Assembly: GCA_027592485.1 (NCBI GenBank)
Contig: JAQCKL010000084.1
Span: forward strand, 1 to 11,707
Source of the DNA: Cyanobacteriota bacterium
GTDB lineage: Bacteria > Cyanobacteriota > Cyanobacteriia > Phormidesmidales > Phormidesmidaceae
Reading direction: 5' to 3'
DNA: 11,707 nucleotides
Positions 1-7,512 of the stretch are shown in pieces. The position numbers and the translations under genes are program-made. Each line of letters begins with the position of its first letter. Position 1 is the first letter of the stretch. The notes below the pieces were generated by a model. The model did no database searches and was not told where the DNA came from. It saw nothing but the letters and a program-made list of their open reading frames with translations.

Positions 1-92
1 CTAGCTTTATTGGTCGAAACCCTTTCAGAAAAAGGATTACAACCATCCTTACCTTTTTAGGACTACCCAGTTGCATTTACCACACCCCAGCC

Positions 93-305
93 ATGACAAA
101 TTCCATGAAGTTACTCTGCGTTCAACTCTGTGTTTTTCCCAAAGGCTTGACCCTATTGATGGGATGCTGCGTCTGCAGTTTGAGCTTGTTGATGCTGTGC
201 AACCCTGGCGCGTATGGCACTGAGGATGACGGGGGCGAGTTTCCCGGTCATCGCACGGGTGGCGGGACCCATTGGGTTGCGGCTTTGGAACCTGTGGCAG
301 ACTAG
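93..305 (+). CDS. Small secreted-type hypothetical protein, possible remnant of a DUF928 gene
   Basis: A 70-codon ORF with a second possible ATG at 105. Residues 5-40 are hydrophobic and Cys/Leu-rich, like a signal peptide, ending near NPGAYG. The mature part contains GHRTGGGTHW followed by VAALEPVAD and a stop. From memory, cyanobacterial DUF928 proteins start their mature domain with a G-x-R-x-GGGTR motif followed by a segment like LTALVP, and their genes often sit near CHASE2 genes, as here. DUF928 proteins are much longer, and I see no continuation in any forward frame after 305. It could therefore be a truncated remnant, a small protein in its own right, or chance. No convincing ribosome binding site is visible. 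The minus-strand ORF over the same bases looks like a shadow. Confidence 0.35.
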   Translation: MTNSMKLLCVQLCVFPKGLTLLMGCCVCSLSLLMLCNPGAYGTEDDGGEFPGHRTGGGTHWVAALEPVAD

Positions 306-474
306 GGCAACTTTCAATGACTGAAAACCCGCGATCGCGCCAGTGCTTCCGAGTCAACTTTTCTTTCCCTATCCTTCCAGGGTTGGGACTGCCACATCGG
401 TCGAGGACAATGATCAGCCACTGGGCATAATAGCTATCGTTAGCCGCTTAATCGGGCGAAGCGCTAGGTATGCT

Positions 475-506
475 TAAGGGCAAGGAGGTAGCCGTCCTTG
501 CCCTTA
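475..506 (+). terminator. Stem-loop upstream of the CHASE2 gene
   Basis: A perfect 12-bp inverted repeat: taagggcaagga (475-486) pairs with tccttgccctta (495-506) around an 8-base loop. Only a weak T-rich stretch (ttattga) follows, so it is a plausible but not ideal intrinsic terminator for whatever is transcribed from the left. It could also be a structured part of the leader of the gene at 575. Confidence 0.45.
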
Positions 507-574
507 TTGATAGGTGTCATCCTATCTGAAGCCAGAGCATACCTTGCACCCGCCCTTAAGCCCATGAGCTGATC

Positions 575-3103
575 ATGCCAATGCCCCTGGGTCGCTATCA
601 AAAGCTCTTCAAAACCATTACTGGTGCGCTGGCCTCGGCATTTAGTTTCCAGGGCCGTGCGACTGTCGTGGTGAGCTTGATCTCGGTCACATTAGTGACT
701 GGGATTAAGCAGGTCGGCGGGTTACAGCGCCTGGAACTGGCGGGGTTTGACGCGCTCACCCGGCTGAGTCCAGACCAAAAGCTCGATTCCAGACTGGTGA
801 TTGTGGGCATCACCGAAACCGACCTGCAGCAGTATGGATGGCCCTTGTCCGACCAGACGATTGCTGATCTTCTGGAAACGATTCAGCGCCATGACCCTAA
901 GGTTATCGGTCTCGATATTTATCGAAGCTTCCCCCATGAGCCCGGTTCGGCCCAACTGGCTGAGCAGCTAAACCGGGACAATGTGATTGCCATTATGAAT
1001 GTCGGCAGTCGTGCCCAAGCCGATCAAGTGCCGCCGCCAGCGGTGCCTTGGGAGCGGGTGGGCTTCAATGATCTTGCCGTTGATCCTGACGGGACCTTGC
1101 GCCGCAATCTGTTGTTTGTCAACGCTGCTGAGCAGCAATTCTTTTCCTTTGCCCTGCGGGTCGCTACGGACTATGTTGACCATTCAGGCAGTATTCTGAG
1201 CCCTGACGAAAAATCCTTGATTTTAGGGGAGGGAACCATTCCCAAATTGGGCCGGGGCGATGGGGGTTATCAGAGCATTGATGCAAGGGGCTATCAGACT
1301 CTGTTGCGCTATCGCACCCCCTATTCACCTGGTCAAAGCTTAACGGCTCAGCAAGTCCTGGCCGGTGACTTTGATGGGCAGTGGCTCCAGGGAAAAGTCG
1401 TTTTAATTGGGTCGGTTGCCCGTAGCCTTAGGGATGAGTTTCATACCCCTTACACCGCTGGAGCTGATGATCGCTTCACAATGCCAGGGGTCGTGGTCCA
1501 TGGTCAGATTATTTCTCAACTGCTGGATCTTGCCGCTGGTGACCCGGCTATTTATCGATTCTTACCGGCCTGGGGAGAGTTTGCCTGGTTGCTGCTGTGG
1601 GTTGGCCTAGTCAGCACAGTGGCCTGGTCGATCAAGCGGCCTGAGGTGATTTTGCTGGTGGGGATCGGTCTGGGCTTGATCAGTTTTGGGGTTAGTTTTG
1701 TGGGCTTCAGCTATTTAGTCTGGTTGCCGACGGTCGAACCGATCCTGGGGCTCCTGATTGCGATGGGGGTCGTGGTGGGCCAAAAGGCCATGTACCAAAA
1801 CACCCACGATGCCTTAACGGCATTGCCCGGTCGCGACTTGTTTTTGGCCTATATTCAGCGATCGCTCTCCAGTCCCAGCTCCGAGGGCATCACCGTAGCC
1901 TTCCTGGATATCAACCGGTTCCAGGTGATCAATAAAAGTCTGGGGCACTCCGCTGGTGATTTGGTCTTGATTACCATTGCCGAGCGCTTGATCGCCACCC
2001 TAGACGATCAGGTGAAACTGGCTCGGGTGGGGGGCGATGAGTTTGCGCTGCTCTTTCCCCACAGTCGCCAAACCCAGATTAATCACTGCTTAGGAAAAAT
2101 GCGCGCCGCCCTGCTGCAACCGCTGATGCTGGGGAAACATCGCCTCTCGATTACCGTCAGCGTCGGCTTAGCCATCACCCAAAAGCAGTCCTGCCAAAAC
2201 CCTGAGGATCTACTCCGGGACGCCCACACCGCCATGTACCGCGCCAAGGCGATGAACGAATTTCGCCATCAGGTCTTTTCGACGGATATGCGGGAGGATG
2301 CCCTCAGTCGCCTGGATCTAGAAAGCGACCTATTGGCCGCCTTCGATAATCAAGAGTTCTTTCTCAATTACCAGCCGATCGTTTCCCTCACAACCGGTCG
2401 TCTGAACGGTTTTGAGGCCCTGGTGCGTTGGCACTCTGAGGAAAAGGGCGTTATTTCTCCGGCGGATTTTATTCCGGTAGTCGAAGAAACAGGACTAATT
2501 TTACCCCTGGGAGAGTGGATCTTTCGAGAAGCCTGCCGCCAACTGTCGAAATGGCGGGATCAATTCCCCGAGCAACCCCTGAAGATCAGCATCAACTTAT
2601 CAGCACAGCAATTTAAGCAAGAGAACCTTTTCCACAAAATCGAGCTAATCCTCCAAGAATTTCACCTGCCGGGGCATTTTATCCAAATTGAGGTCACCGA
2701 AAGCACCATCATTGAGGACTCCCAGGCCGCCTACGAATTGATGATTCGGCTGAAGCAACTGGGGATTCAAATCGCCATTGATGACTTCGGCACCGGCTAC
2801 TCCTCCCTGAGCTATCTACACCGGTTCCCCAGTGATGCCCTGAAGGTGGATCGCTCCTTTGTGAGCCGCATGGAAAACAGCACCGAAGACTATGAAATCG
2901 TCCAGACCATTATCAGTTTGGGGCAAAAGCTGAATATGAATTTGGTGGCCGAAGGGGTTGAAACCCTGAAACAGTCGGAGCTATTGCGTGAAGCGGGGTG
3001 TGAGTATGGCCAGGGTTATTTTTTCTCGAAGCCCCTGTCTTTTGAGGATGCTAGCGAGCTGATCGCCAGCCAAGCCCAGTCATTGTTTGGCCTATATCCA
3101 TAG
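575..3103 (+). CDS. CHASE2-GGDEF-EAL membrane c-di-GMP signalling protein
   Basis: An 842-residue sensor that probably makes and/or breaks down cyclic di-GMP. A first membrane segment lies at about residues 28-46. It is followed by a CHASE2 sensory domain (about 50-320, with LVIVGITETDLQQYGWP and GKVVLIGSVA), which is expected outside the inner membrane. Three further hydrophobic segments follow at about 333-402. The GGDEF domain spans about 408-565, with an intact signature at 486-490. The EAL domain spans about 578-835 and keeps EAL (614-616), EVTES (706-710), DDFGTGYSS (736-744), KVDR (757-760), VAEGVET (791-797) and QGYFFSKP (813-820). Both enzymatic domains therefore look competent. The inhibitory RxxD site expected five residues before GGDEF is replaced by DDQV. 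ATG at 575 is used; ATG at 581 is an alternative. The gene ends inside the end of the opposite-strand permease gene. Confidence 0.93.
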   Translation: MPMPLGRYQKLFKTITGALASAFSFQGRATVVVSLISVTLVTGIKQVGGLQRLELAGFDALTRLSPDQKLDSRLVIVGITETDLQQYGWPLSDQTIADLLETIQRHDPKVIGLDIYRSFPHEPGSAQLAEQLNRDNVIAIMNVGSRAQADQVPPPAVPWERVGFNDLAVDPDGTLRRNLLFVNAAEQQFFSFALRVATDYVDHSGSILSPDEKSLILGEGTIPKLGRGDGGYQSIDARGYQTLLRYRTPYSPGQSLTAQQVLAGDFDGQWLQGKVVLIGSVARSLRDEFHTPYTAGADDRFTMPGVVVHGQIISQLLDLAAGDPAIYRFLPAWGEFAWLLLWVGLVSTVAWSIKRPEVILLVGIGLGLISFGVSFVGFSYLVWLPTVEPILGLLIAMGVVVGQKAMYQNTHDALTALPGRDLFLAYIQRSLSSPSSEGITVAFLDINRFQVINKSLGHSAGDLVLITIAERLIATLDDQVKLARVGGDEFALLFPHSRQTQINHCLGKMRAALLQPLMLGKHRLSITVSVGLAITQKQSCQNPEDLLRDAHTAMYRAKAMNEFRHQVFSTDMREDALSRLDLESDLLAAFDNQEFFLNYQPIVSLTTGRLNGFEALVRWHSEEKGVISPADFIPVVEETGLILPLGEWIFREACRQLSKWRDQFPEQPLKISINLSAQQFKQENLFHKIELILQEFHLPGHFIQIEVTESTIIEDSQAAYELMIRLKQLGIQIAIDDFGTGYSSLSYLHRFPSDALKVDRSFVSRMENSTEDYEIVQTIISLGQKLNMNLVAEGVETLKQSELLREAGCEYGQGYFFSKPLSFEDASELIASQAQSLFGLYP

Positions 3104-3805
3104 CAGCATCCCTAGCACAATCAGCAGTACCGAGAGCAGTACCTGAAACCGCTCAACGGGCAGGCGTGTGTTGCACCAGCCCCCCAACCAAATCGCCACT
3201 AAGACACCCGGCAACGCCATCCCATAAAGCTGCAGCATATGTAGGGTCCAGAGCCCACCCACCCCATGGCTGATCAGGATACCAATGCCGGTGGGTAAAA
3301 AATAGCCCTGGAGCGTGGCTCGAAATTGATCGGGGGGCCAACGGCGCATATTGCCGTATACCACTGCCGGAGGACCGTTGGTGTTGTAAGCCCCGCCCAA
3401 AACCCCAGCCACAAACCCGAAGGGAAAGGCCCAGTAGGGGGACTCAATTTTCGGCAGGTGGGCACCGGTGAGACGGTAAAGCCCGTAAAGCATTAGCAGC
3501 ACGCTAATGCCGTGAATAATCCAGGGGGTGGGTAGGGCCTTCAGTAAGTACACCCCGACAGGAATACCCACCAGGTTCGCCACGATCAATCGCCAGGTGG
3601 AGGCAAATTCGACCTGCTGCCAGTTGGTGGCCACAATAATGGCGGCTCTGGTGGTTGCGACTAGCGCAAAGAGCGGGGTGGCCTGATGCAGTCCCATCAC
3701 GAGGGTCAGCAGCGGCATCGCAAACAGAGCGCCGCCAAAGCCAAAGGTAGACGACATAAAAGCCGACATAAATAAAATCAGAGCACTCAGAGCGGCTTCA
3801 ACCAT
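3092..3805 (-). CDS. TauE/SafE-family membrane permease
   Basis: A 237-residue, very hydrophobic protein with about seven to eight membrane segments, typical in length for the TauE/SafE (formerly DUF81) family. The two pseudo-symmetric halves each carry the family's glycine-rich signature: FGFGGALFAMPLL at about 21-33 and GVLGGAYNTNGPPAVVYG at about 134-151. Members are proposed exporters or importers of sulfite, sulfoacetate or other small organic anions. The substrate here cannot be read from sequence. The gene runs towards the CHASE2-GGDEF-EAL gene and the two 3' ends overlap by 12 bases. A small, apparently frameshifted minus-strand gene lies about 80 bases upstream and could be co-transcribed. 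It is not part of the plus-strand transporter operon, so a link to those TauABC-like genes is only a neighbourhood hint. Confidence 0.85.
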   Translation of the reverse strand: MVEAALSALILFMSAFMSSTFGFGGALFAMPLLTLVMGLHQATPLFALVATTRAAIIVATNWQQVEFASTWRLIVANLVGIPVGVYLLKALPTPWIIHGISVLLMLYGLYRLTGAHLPKIESPYWAFPFGFVAGVLGGAYNTNGPPAVVYGNMRRWPPDQFRATLQGYFLPTGIGILISHGVGGLWTLHMLQLYGMALPGVLVAIWLGGWCNTRLPVERFQVLLSVLLIVLGMLLWI

Positions 3806-3886
3806 GCACTGTTGTATTAGAGGGCCAGCTCAATATCAGGTCAAAAATCCTCGGTTTGATTTCAGTCAAGTCAGCTCAATTTGAGT

Positions 3887-4200
3887 TCAATCCGCCCTGA
3901 GGAATTGTAACAGTTGCTTAATTTGAGCCCAGGCAGCCTTGAATGCGGCGGGGGACTCGGGACGTGATGATGCATTGTGGCGGCGAAAGAAAGCACAGCA
4001 TCCCAATCTAATTCCTGAGGCACACAGAGGAGGCGATATTGCACCCCACAAAACGAGAAATTCTCCGTCGCAAAGGATTGTTGAATCGCTTGACAGAGCT
4101 GGTGTTGCCGCTGTCTTTGATAAAGACTTGACAGAAGTCTGCCCTGGCCTGCGTCGAGCAACCAGCCCGCCAGCAGCTTGAGCAATCGAAATACAGGCAT
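3887..4200 (-). pseudogene. Small unrecognised minus-strand gene, probably frameshifted
   Basis: Reading from ATG at 4200, the first frame gives a protein-like sequence (MPVFRLLKLLAGWLLDAG, then a Gln-rich stretch and FCGVQYRLLCVPQELDWDAVLSF). At about 3985 that frame turns into a low-quality tail (MHHHVPSPPPHSR) that stops at 3871. The adjacent -1 frame becomes protein-like at the same place: FFRRHNASSRPESPAAFK, then AAWAQIKQLLQFLRAD, stopping at 3887. Joining the two gives about 108 residues with a helical, amphipathic end. This fits loss of one base (or gain of two), a sequencing error, or less likely a programmed shift. An in-frame TGA sits directly before ATG 4200, so the gene does not extend upstream in that frame. 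I do not recognise the family. It lies just upstream of the TauE/SafE gene on the same strand. Confidence 0.4.
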
Positions 4201-4598
4201 TCAATTTATTTATGGACCCATAATTTTTTTGATTTATAGACAAGAACCTGAAGGGGCTGGACTGTAGCTTTAAGCACAATTAAACAGGCTCTTACTGCAA
4301 AGATATGTTCACGGCTGGGGCGCACTAGAACATAGAGGAGGAATATTTTAGTTCACAGCTTTCAGAGATGACTCTGCGAGCGATTTGGTGATAGTAAGGT
4401 GATGTCAGAGGGTAGAGCATTTTTGACCACAATTTCATTTTGCTGGCGTTTAAGTGGTTGGCCTGATCCTTTAACTGCCTTACCGAAAATCCATTCTTAA
4501 TTGTCTATTTTTTCTGAGACTAGACTCTTTTTTGATCAGAGCTTGTGTTATTTCAACGCAACAATTCCTGAAGTTCCTTGTGTTTTGGAGACGGATTT
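4201..4598. other. Gene-free divergent intergenic region
   Basis: About 400 AT-rich bases lie between the minus-strand small gene and the plus-strand transporter cluster, so promoters for both directions should be here. I see no RNA gene, no convincing riboswitch and no exact NtcA site (GTA-N8-TAC). The nearest partial match is GTA-N8-CAC at 4264-4277, with TATGTT at 4304, which is at the wrong distance. T-rich runs occur at 4222-4230 and 4507-4533. Confidence 0.5.
4587..4590 (+). promoter_or_regulatory. Ribosome binding site that decides the start of the solute-binding protein
   Basis: GGAG eight bases before ATG 4599. It favours this ATG over the in-frame TTG at 4578, which would add seven residues in front of a normal Tat-type signal peptide. 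Confidence 0.6.
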
Positions 4599-5714
4599 AT
4601 GAGCAAGACATCGAGACTGTTTTTGGACAGGAGAGGTTTCTTTAACTGTGTGTTCACAGGGTTAGCTGCGGCTACTTTTACAATCGCAGTTGGTTGTGCC
4701 CCCACGGCCAGTGATACGGCTCCGGCAGAAACCAGTGAGACTCCGGCAGAAGCCAGTGAGGCGGCGGAACCCAGTAGCGAAGAAATGCTCAAGGTACGCG
4801 TCGGCTTCCAAACGGGTGACATTAATAACATCACCATGGTCGCTGCTGAAGAAGGGTACTTTGAGGCAGTTGGCCTGGATGTCGAATTGAGTCCCTATTC
4901 TTCTGGTGGGGCGATGGTGCCAGCGCTGGCGGCAGGGGAAGTGGATATCACTTGGTTTTTCCCCTTTCCTTCCCTGACGGCCTTTGCAACCGGCATCGAT
5001 ATTGAAGTTGTCCTCTTAGACCATGCGCCCTTAACGGCTGAACGCTTGATTGCTGCGGAGGGCATCGCGGATACCGCCGCGCTTGAGGGCAAAACTGTCG
5101 GGGTCACCATTGGGACTTCAGGACACCATTCCTTGCTAGCTGCGCTTGAGCAAGCTGGGTTGTCGCAGGATAACGTGACCTTAGTCAACTTGAAACCTTC
5201 CGAAATGGCCGCTGCCTTTTCTGCGGGGCAGATTGACGCCGCCTGGACCTGGGAACCTGCGGCGGGCAAGCTGAATGAGCTTGGGGGGGTCGACATCGCC
5301 ACAGCCAAATCGGTTGGGGCTTATGCCGTAGCCCTATGGGCAGTGCGCAAGGAGTTTGCCGAGGCCAACCCCGAAGTCATGCAAAAGTTTATGGAAGCCT
5401 GGGATATGGCTCAACAGGACTATTTGGCTGACATTGAGTCAGGTCAACAGTGGGAAGCTGAGCGACTGAACCTGTCCCCAGAGGAATTTGGCGCGATGGT
5501 TGATCGCCAGGGCTCAACTGTGATTTTGATGGACGATCAGCTTTCGGATGATTGGCTGGGGCAACCCGGTCAGCCTCAATCCACTGATCTTTTCAAAGCC
5601 TATGGGGAATATGCGAGTTTTCTGGTCGAACAAGGACGCTTAGATAGCGTTCCGGATGACCTGGCACCGCTGATCAACTCGTCCTATGTTGCTGATTATC
5701 TCGAGTCGAAGTAA
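4599..5714 (+). CDS. ABC transporter solute-binding lipoprotein, NMT1/TauA/SsuA-like
   Basis: A 371-residue substrate-capturing protein of an importer. The N-terminus has a twin-arginine motif (DRRGFF, R11-R12), a hydrophobic stretch and a lipobox-like AVGC with Cys33, suggesting Tat export followed by lipid anchoring. Residues 34-62 form an Ala/Glu/Ser/Pro linker with a tandem 7-residue repeat. The binding fold starts at LKVRVGFQTGDIN (about 64). Family hallmarks follow: AAEEGYFEAVGLDVEL, PALAAGEVDITWF, GKTVGVTIGTSGHHSLLAAL (about 164-183) and AGQIDAAWTWEPA (about 209-221). Related proteins bind taurine, sulfonates, pyrimidine precursors, guanidine or other small solutes. No oxygenase such as TauD or SsuD is nearby, and the downstream amidohydrolases point to a nitrogen-rich ureide instead. 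The matching ATPase and permease genes follow after a 136-base gap containing strong hairpins. Confidence 0.88.
   Translation: MSKTSRLFLDRRGFFNCVFTGLAAATFTIAVGCAPTASDTAPAETSETPAEASEAAEPSSEEMLKVRVGFQTGDINNITMVAAEEGYFEAVGLDVELSPYSSGGAMVPALAAGEVDITWFFPFPSLTAFATGIDIEVVLLDHAPLTAERLIAAEGIADTAALEGKTVGVTIGTSGHHSLLAALEQAGLSQDNVTLVNLKPSEMAAAFSAGQIDAAWTWEPAAGKLNELGGVDIATAKSVGAYAVALWAVRKEFAEANPEVMQKFMEAWDMAQQDYLADIESGQQWEAERLNLSPEEFGAMVDRQGSTVILMDDQLSDDWLGQPGQPQSTDLFKAYGEYASFLVEQGRLDSVPDDLAPLINSSYVADYLESK
4719..4760 (+). repeat. Two-copy 21-bp tandem repeat in the lipoprotein linker
   Basis: Units 4719-4739 and 4740-4760 differ at only 2 of 21 positions and encode APAETSE and TPAEASE. A third, diverged unit may follow (AAEPSSE). 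This is in-frame expansion of the flexible tether between lipid anchor and binding domain. Confidence 0.8.
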
Positions 5715-5740
5715 CTCGTGAGGCATTGCGATACCCTGCT

Positions 5741-5760
5741 CAGCCGGGAAGCACCGGCTG
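5741..5760 (+). terminator. Small GC-rich hairpin after the solute-binding protein gene
   Basis: cagccgg (5741-5747) pairs with ccggctg (5754-5760) around a 6-base loop, 26 bases after the stop codon. There is no T-tract. Together with the larger hairpin just downstream it may act as a partial terminator or protect the 3' end of the upstream mRNA. Confidence 0.4.
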
Positions 5761-5765
5761 GGCAA

Positions 5766-5816
5766 CGTGTCAACAGTCAGAATCCAGGGCAGTACGGGAT
5801 TCTGACTGTTGACACG
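5766..5816. repeat. Perfect 20-bp inverted repeat between transporter genes
   Basis: Left arm 5766-5785 and right arm 5797-5816 are exact reverse complements, with an 11-base loop (agggcagtacg). No T-tract follows, so it does not look like an ordinary terminator. It contains agtcagaatccag (5775-5787), shared with the repeat region at about 9860-9872, and agtacgggat (5791-5800), shared with the repeats at 9043 and 9123. It is either a small repetitive element or an mRNA-processing hairpin that lets the binding-protein gene be expressed above the ATPase and permease genes. Confidence 0.85.
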
Positions 5817-5850
5817 GGGATAACTTCTTGCTTTAAGTTTGAAGCCTCTT

Positions 5851-6675
5851 ATGACCCAACTTCCTTCTAAATCCTCAACGATTTCACCATCGCTAGATCG
5901 CCATAGCCCCCATCTGACAGAAGATGAGGTGATTTGTCTTGATCAGGTGGCTTTTGGTTATAGTCGCAAGCGGTTAGTGCTGCAAGACTTCGGATTGAGT
6001 ATCCGGCGAGGCGAGTTTTTGACCTTGTTGGGGCCATCGGGCTGTGGCAAATCAACCATTTTGAACCTGATTGCGGGATTTCATAAACCACTGTCAGGGC
6101 GAGTGACCCATAGTGGTCAGGTGGTCAAAGGGCCGTCCGCTCGACGAGGCGTCGTGTTTCAAGGCAACGCGCTGTTTGACTGGATGACTGTTGAGCAAAA
6201 TATAGCCTTTGGGTTTCGGTTTAAATCCCTCCCCAAGTATGAACAGCAGCAACAGGTGAAAACCATCATTGAGCTGGTGGGATTACGGGGCAGTGAGCGC
6301 AAATATCCTTATCAACTCTCGGGGGGCATGCGTCAACGGGTGGCAGTGGCTCGCTCCATGGTCGTGCAGCCCGAAATCTTGCTCATGGATGAGCCGTTTG
6401 CGGCGGTGGATGTGCAGACCCGCGAAGGACTCCAGGAAGAACTTCTCAAGCTGCATGAGCAAGTGGCGGGGGCGATCCTGTTTGTCACCCACAGTGTTGA
6501 GGAGGCTGTATTTTTAAGCGATCGCATTGTGATTTTGGATCGTGATTTGGGGGGGATTTACCACGAAATCTCGATCCAGTTACCAGAACCGCGCTATGCC
6601 TCCATGAATCGGGTCTCAGAGGCATTTAACCACTATCGAACTGAGCTGTATTTGAAGATGAAGGCCATTAGCTAG
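5851..6675 (+). CDS. ABC transporter ATP-binding protein, TauB/SsuB-like
   Basis: A 274-residue cytoplasmic ATPase that powers the importer. All nucleotide-binding elements are present: Walker A GPSGCGKST (61-69), Q-loop Gln104 in VVFQGNALFDWMTV, signature LSGGM (156-160), Walker B ILLMDE (176-181), D-loop AAVD and switch His214 in FVTHS. The DVQTREGLQEELLKLHEQ segment and the segment after the switch His (SVEEAVFLSDRIVIL) are typical of the nitrate/sulfonate/taurine importer class. ATG 5851 is chosen. An in-frame TTG at 5839 would add four residues and neither start has a strong ribosome binding site. The first 25 residues are a Ser/Pro-rich, poorly conserved extension. The stop codon directly abuts the permease ATG, so the two are translationally linked. 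Confidence 0.93.
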   Translation: MTQLPSKSSTISPSLDRHSPHLTEDEVICLDQVAFGYSRKRLVLQDFGLSIRRGEFLTLLGPSGCGKSTILNLIAGFHKPLSGRVTHSGQVVKGPSARRGVVFQGNALFDWMTVEQNIAFGFRFKSLPKYEQQQQVKTIIELVGLRGSERKYPYQLSGGMRQRVAVARSMVVQPEILLMDEPFAAVDVQTREGLQEELLKLHEQVAGAILFVTHSVEEAVFLSDRIVILDRDLGGIYHEISIQLPEPRYASMNRVSEAFNHYRTELYLKMKAIS

Positions 6676-7512
6676 ATGTCTCAAGCGATATCTAAGAAAA
6701 GTCGTACCCCTGTGTATAAGCAACAGGATCTGCAAACCCAAGAACTCCGTGAAAAGGGGCTCTTGTTTTGTATTGGAATCGTCATTCCCCTATTCATTCT
6801 CATCTTTTGGGAGGTCACGACTCGCCAAGGCTGGGTTGATGAACTGTTTTTGCCCAGCCTGTCAGGCATTGTGACGGAATTTCTGGCGATGGCCACGAAA
6901 GGTTATGCGGGCACACCCCTGATTACCCATGTCCTGGGTAGTCTGCGGCGCGTGTTTATTGCCTTTAGCATTGGGACGGTGGTGGGGCTATCTCTGGGTC
7001 TACTGATGGGCTATTACAAGTATGTTCGAGCTGCATTCTATGTGGTCACCGAGCTACTCAGACCCATTCCTCCCTTGGCCTTCATTACCTTGTTTATCCT
7101 TTGGTTCGGCATTGGTGAAGTGTCCAAGGTTTTGATCATTCTCTATGCCGGTGCGCTCATCGTTATGCTCAACACGATCGAGGGCGTGCGATCGTGTCCC
7201 CAAAATAAGATTTTGGCCGCCCGCACCCTAGGGGCAAACGATCTGGCCATCTTCTTATATGTGATTTTTCCGGCGGCTTTGCCGAGCATCTTCACCGGCA
7301 TGCGTGTCGCCCTTTCCGTCGACTTTGGCATTTTAGTCGCCTCAGAGTTACTGGCAGGCGACATCGGTATCGGCTACATCATCCAAGATGCCAGCGTGTT
7401 TTTTAATGTCGAAGCGCTCTTTGTCGGTATTTTGATGATCGGTTTTTTCGGCGTCGTCTCCGACTTTTGCCTCGCCTTTATCTCCCGACGCATTGTGCAT
7501 TGGCAAGGGTAG
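6676..7512 (+). CDS. ABC transporter permease, TauC/SsuC-like
   Basis: A 278-residue inner-membrane permease of the binding-protein-dependent importer class, probably working as a homodimer. A cytoplasmic N-terminus (1-28) is followed by about six membrane segments, at roughly 29-46, 93-112, 118-140, 148-168, 210-228 and 245-268. The coupling EAA-type loop is seen as AARTLGANDLAIFLYVIFPAALPSI (about 181-205), which contacts the ATPase Q-loop region. The ELLRPIPPLAFITLFILWFGIG segment is characteristic of the SsuC/TauC/NrtB group. The start codon follows the ATPase stop with no gap. The gene is followed by a repeat-rich 185-base gap before the M20 enzyme. Confidence 0.92.
   Translation: MSQAISKKSRTPVYKQQDLQTQELREKGLLFCIGIVIPLFILIFWEVTTRQGWVDELFLPSLSGIVTEFLAMATKGYAGTPLITHVLGSLRRVFIAFSIGTVVGLSLGLLMGYYKYVRAAFYVVTELLRPIPPLAFITLFILWFGIGEVSKVLIILYAGALIVMLNTIEGVRSCPQNKILAARTLGANDLAIFLYVIFPAALPSIFTGMRVALSVDFGILVASELLAGDIGIGYIIQDASVFFNVEALFVGILMIGFFGVVSDFCLAFISRRIVHWQG

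Noticed and set aside
1..60. Open frame LALLVETLSEKGLQPSLPF ending at a stop at 58-60, perhaps the tail of an upstream gene
   Set aside because: Only 19 codons are visible, and another frame is also open through here to about 222. Too little to call a gene.
3939..4181. Plus-strand ORF of 80 codons opposite the small minus-strand gene
   Set aside because: Its composition looks like a shadow, and the minus strand gives more coherent protein sequence.
4264..4309. Possible NtcA nitrogen-control site (GTA-N8-CAC) with a TATGTT box
   Set aside because: The right half-site is not TAC, and the spacing to the box is about 26 bases instead of about 22. No other GTA-N8-TAC match was seen in the cluster's intergenic regions.
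4201..4598. Guanidine riboswitch in front of the transporter, as TauABC-like genes can import guanidine
   Set aside because: I searched for conserved ykkC-type motifs (such as the ACGR loops and the gagag and acacgg segments) and found no convincing arrangement.
4599..7512. Taurine or alkanesulfonate import (TauABC/SsuABC) as the function
   Set aside because: The protein families are similar, but no TauD or SsuD/SsuE is present and the plus-strand partners are amidohydrolases. The TauE/SafE gene is on the other strand and separate.
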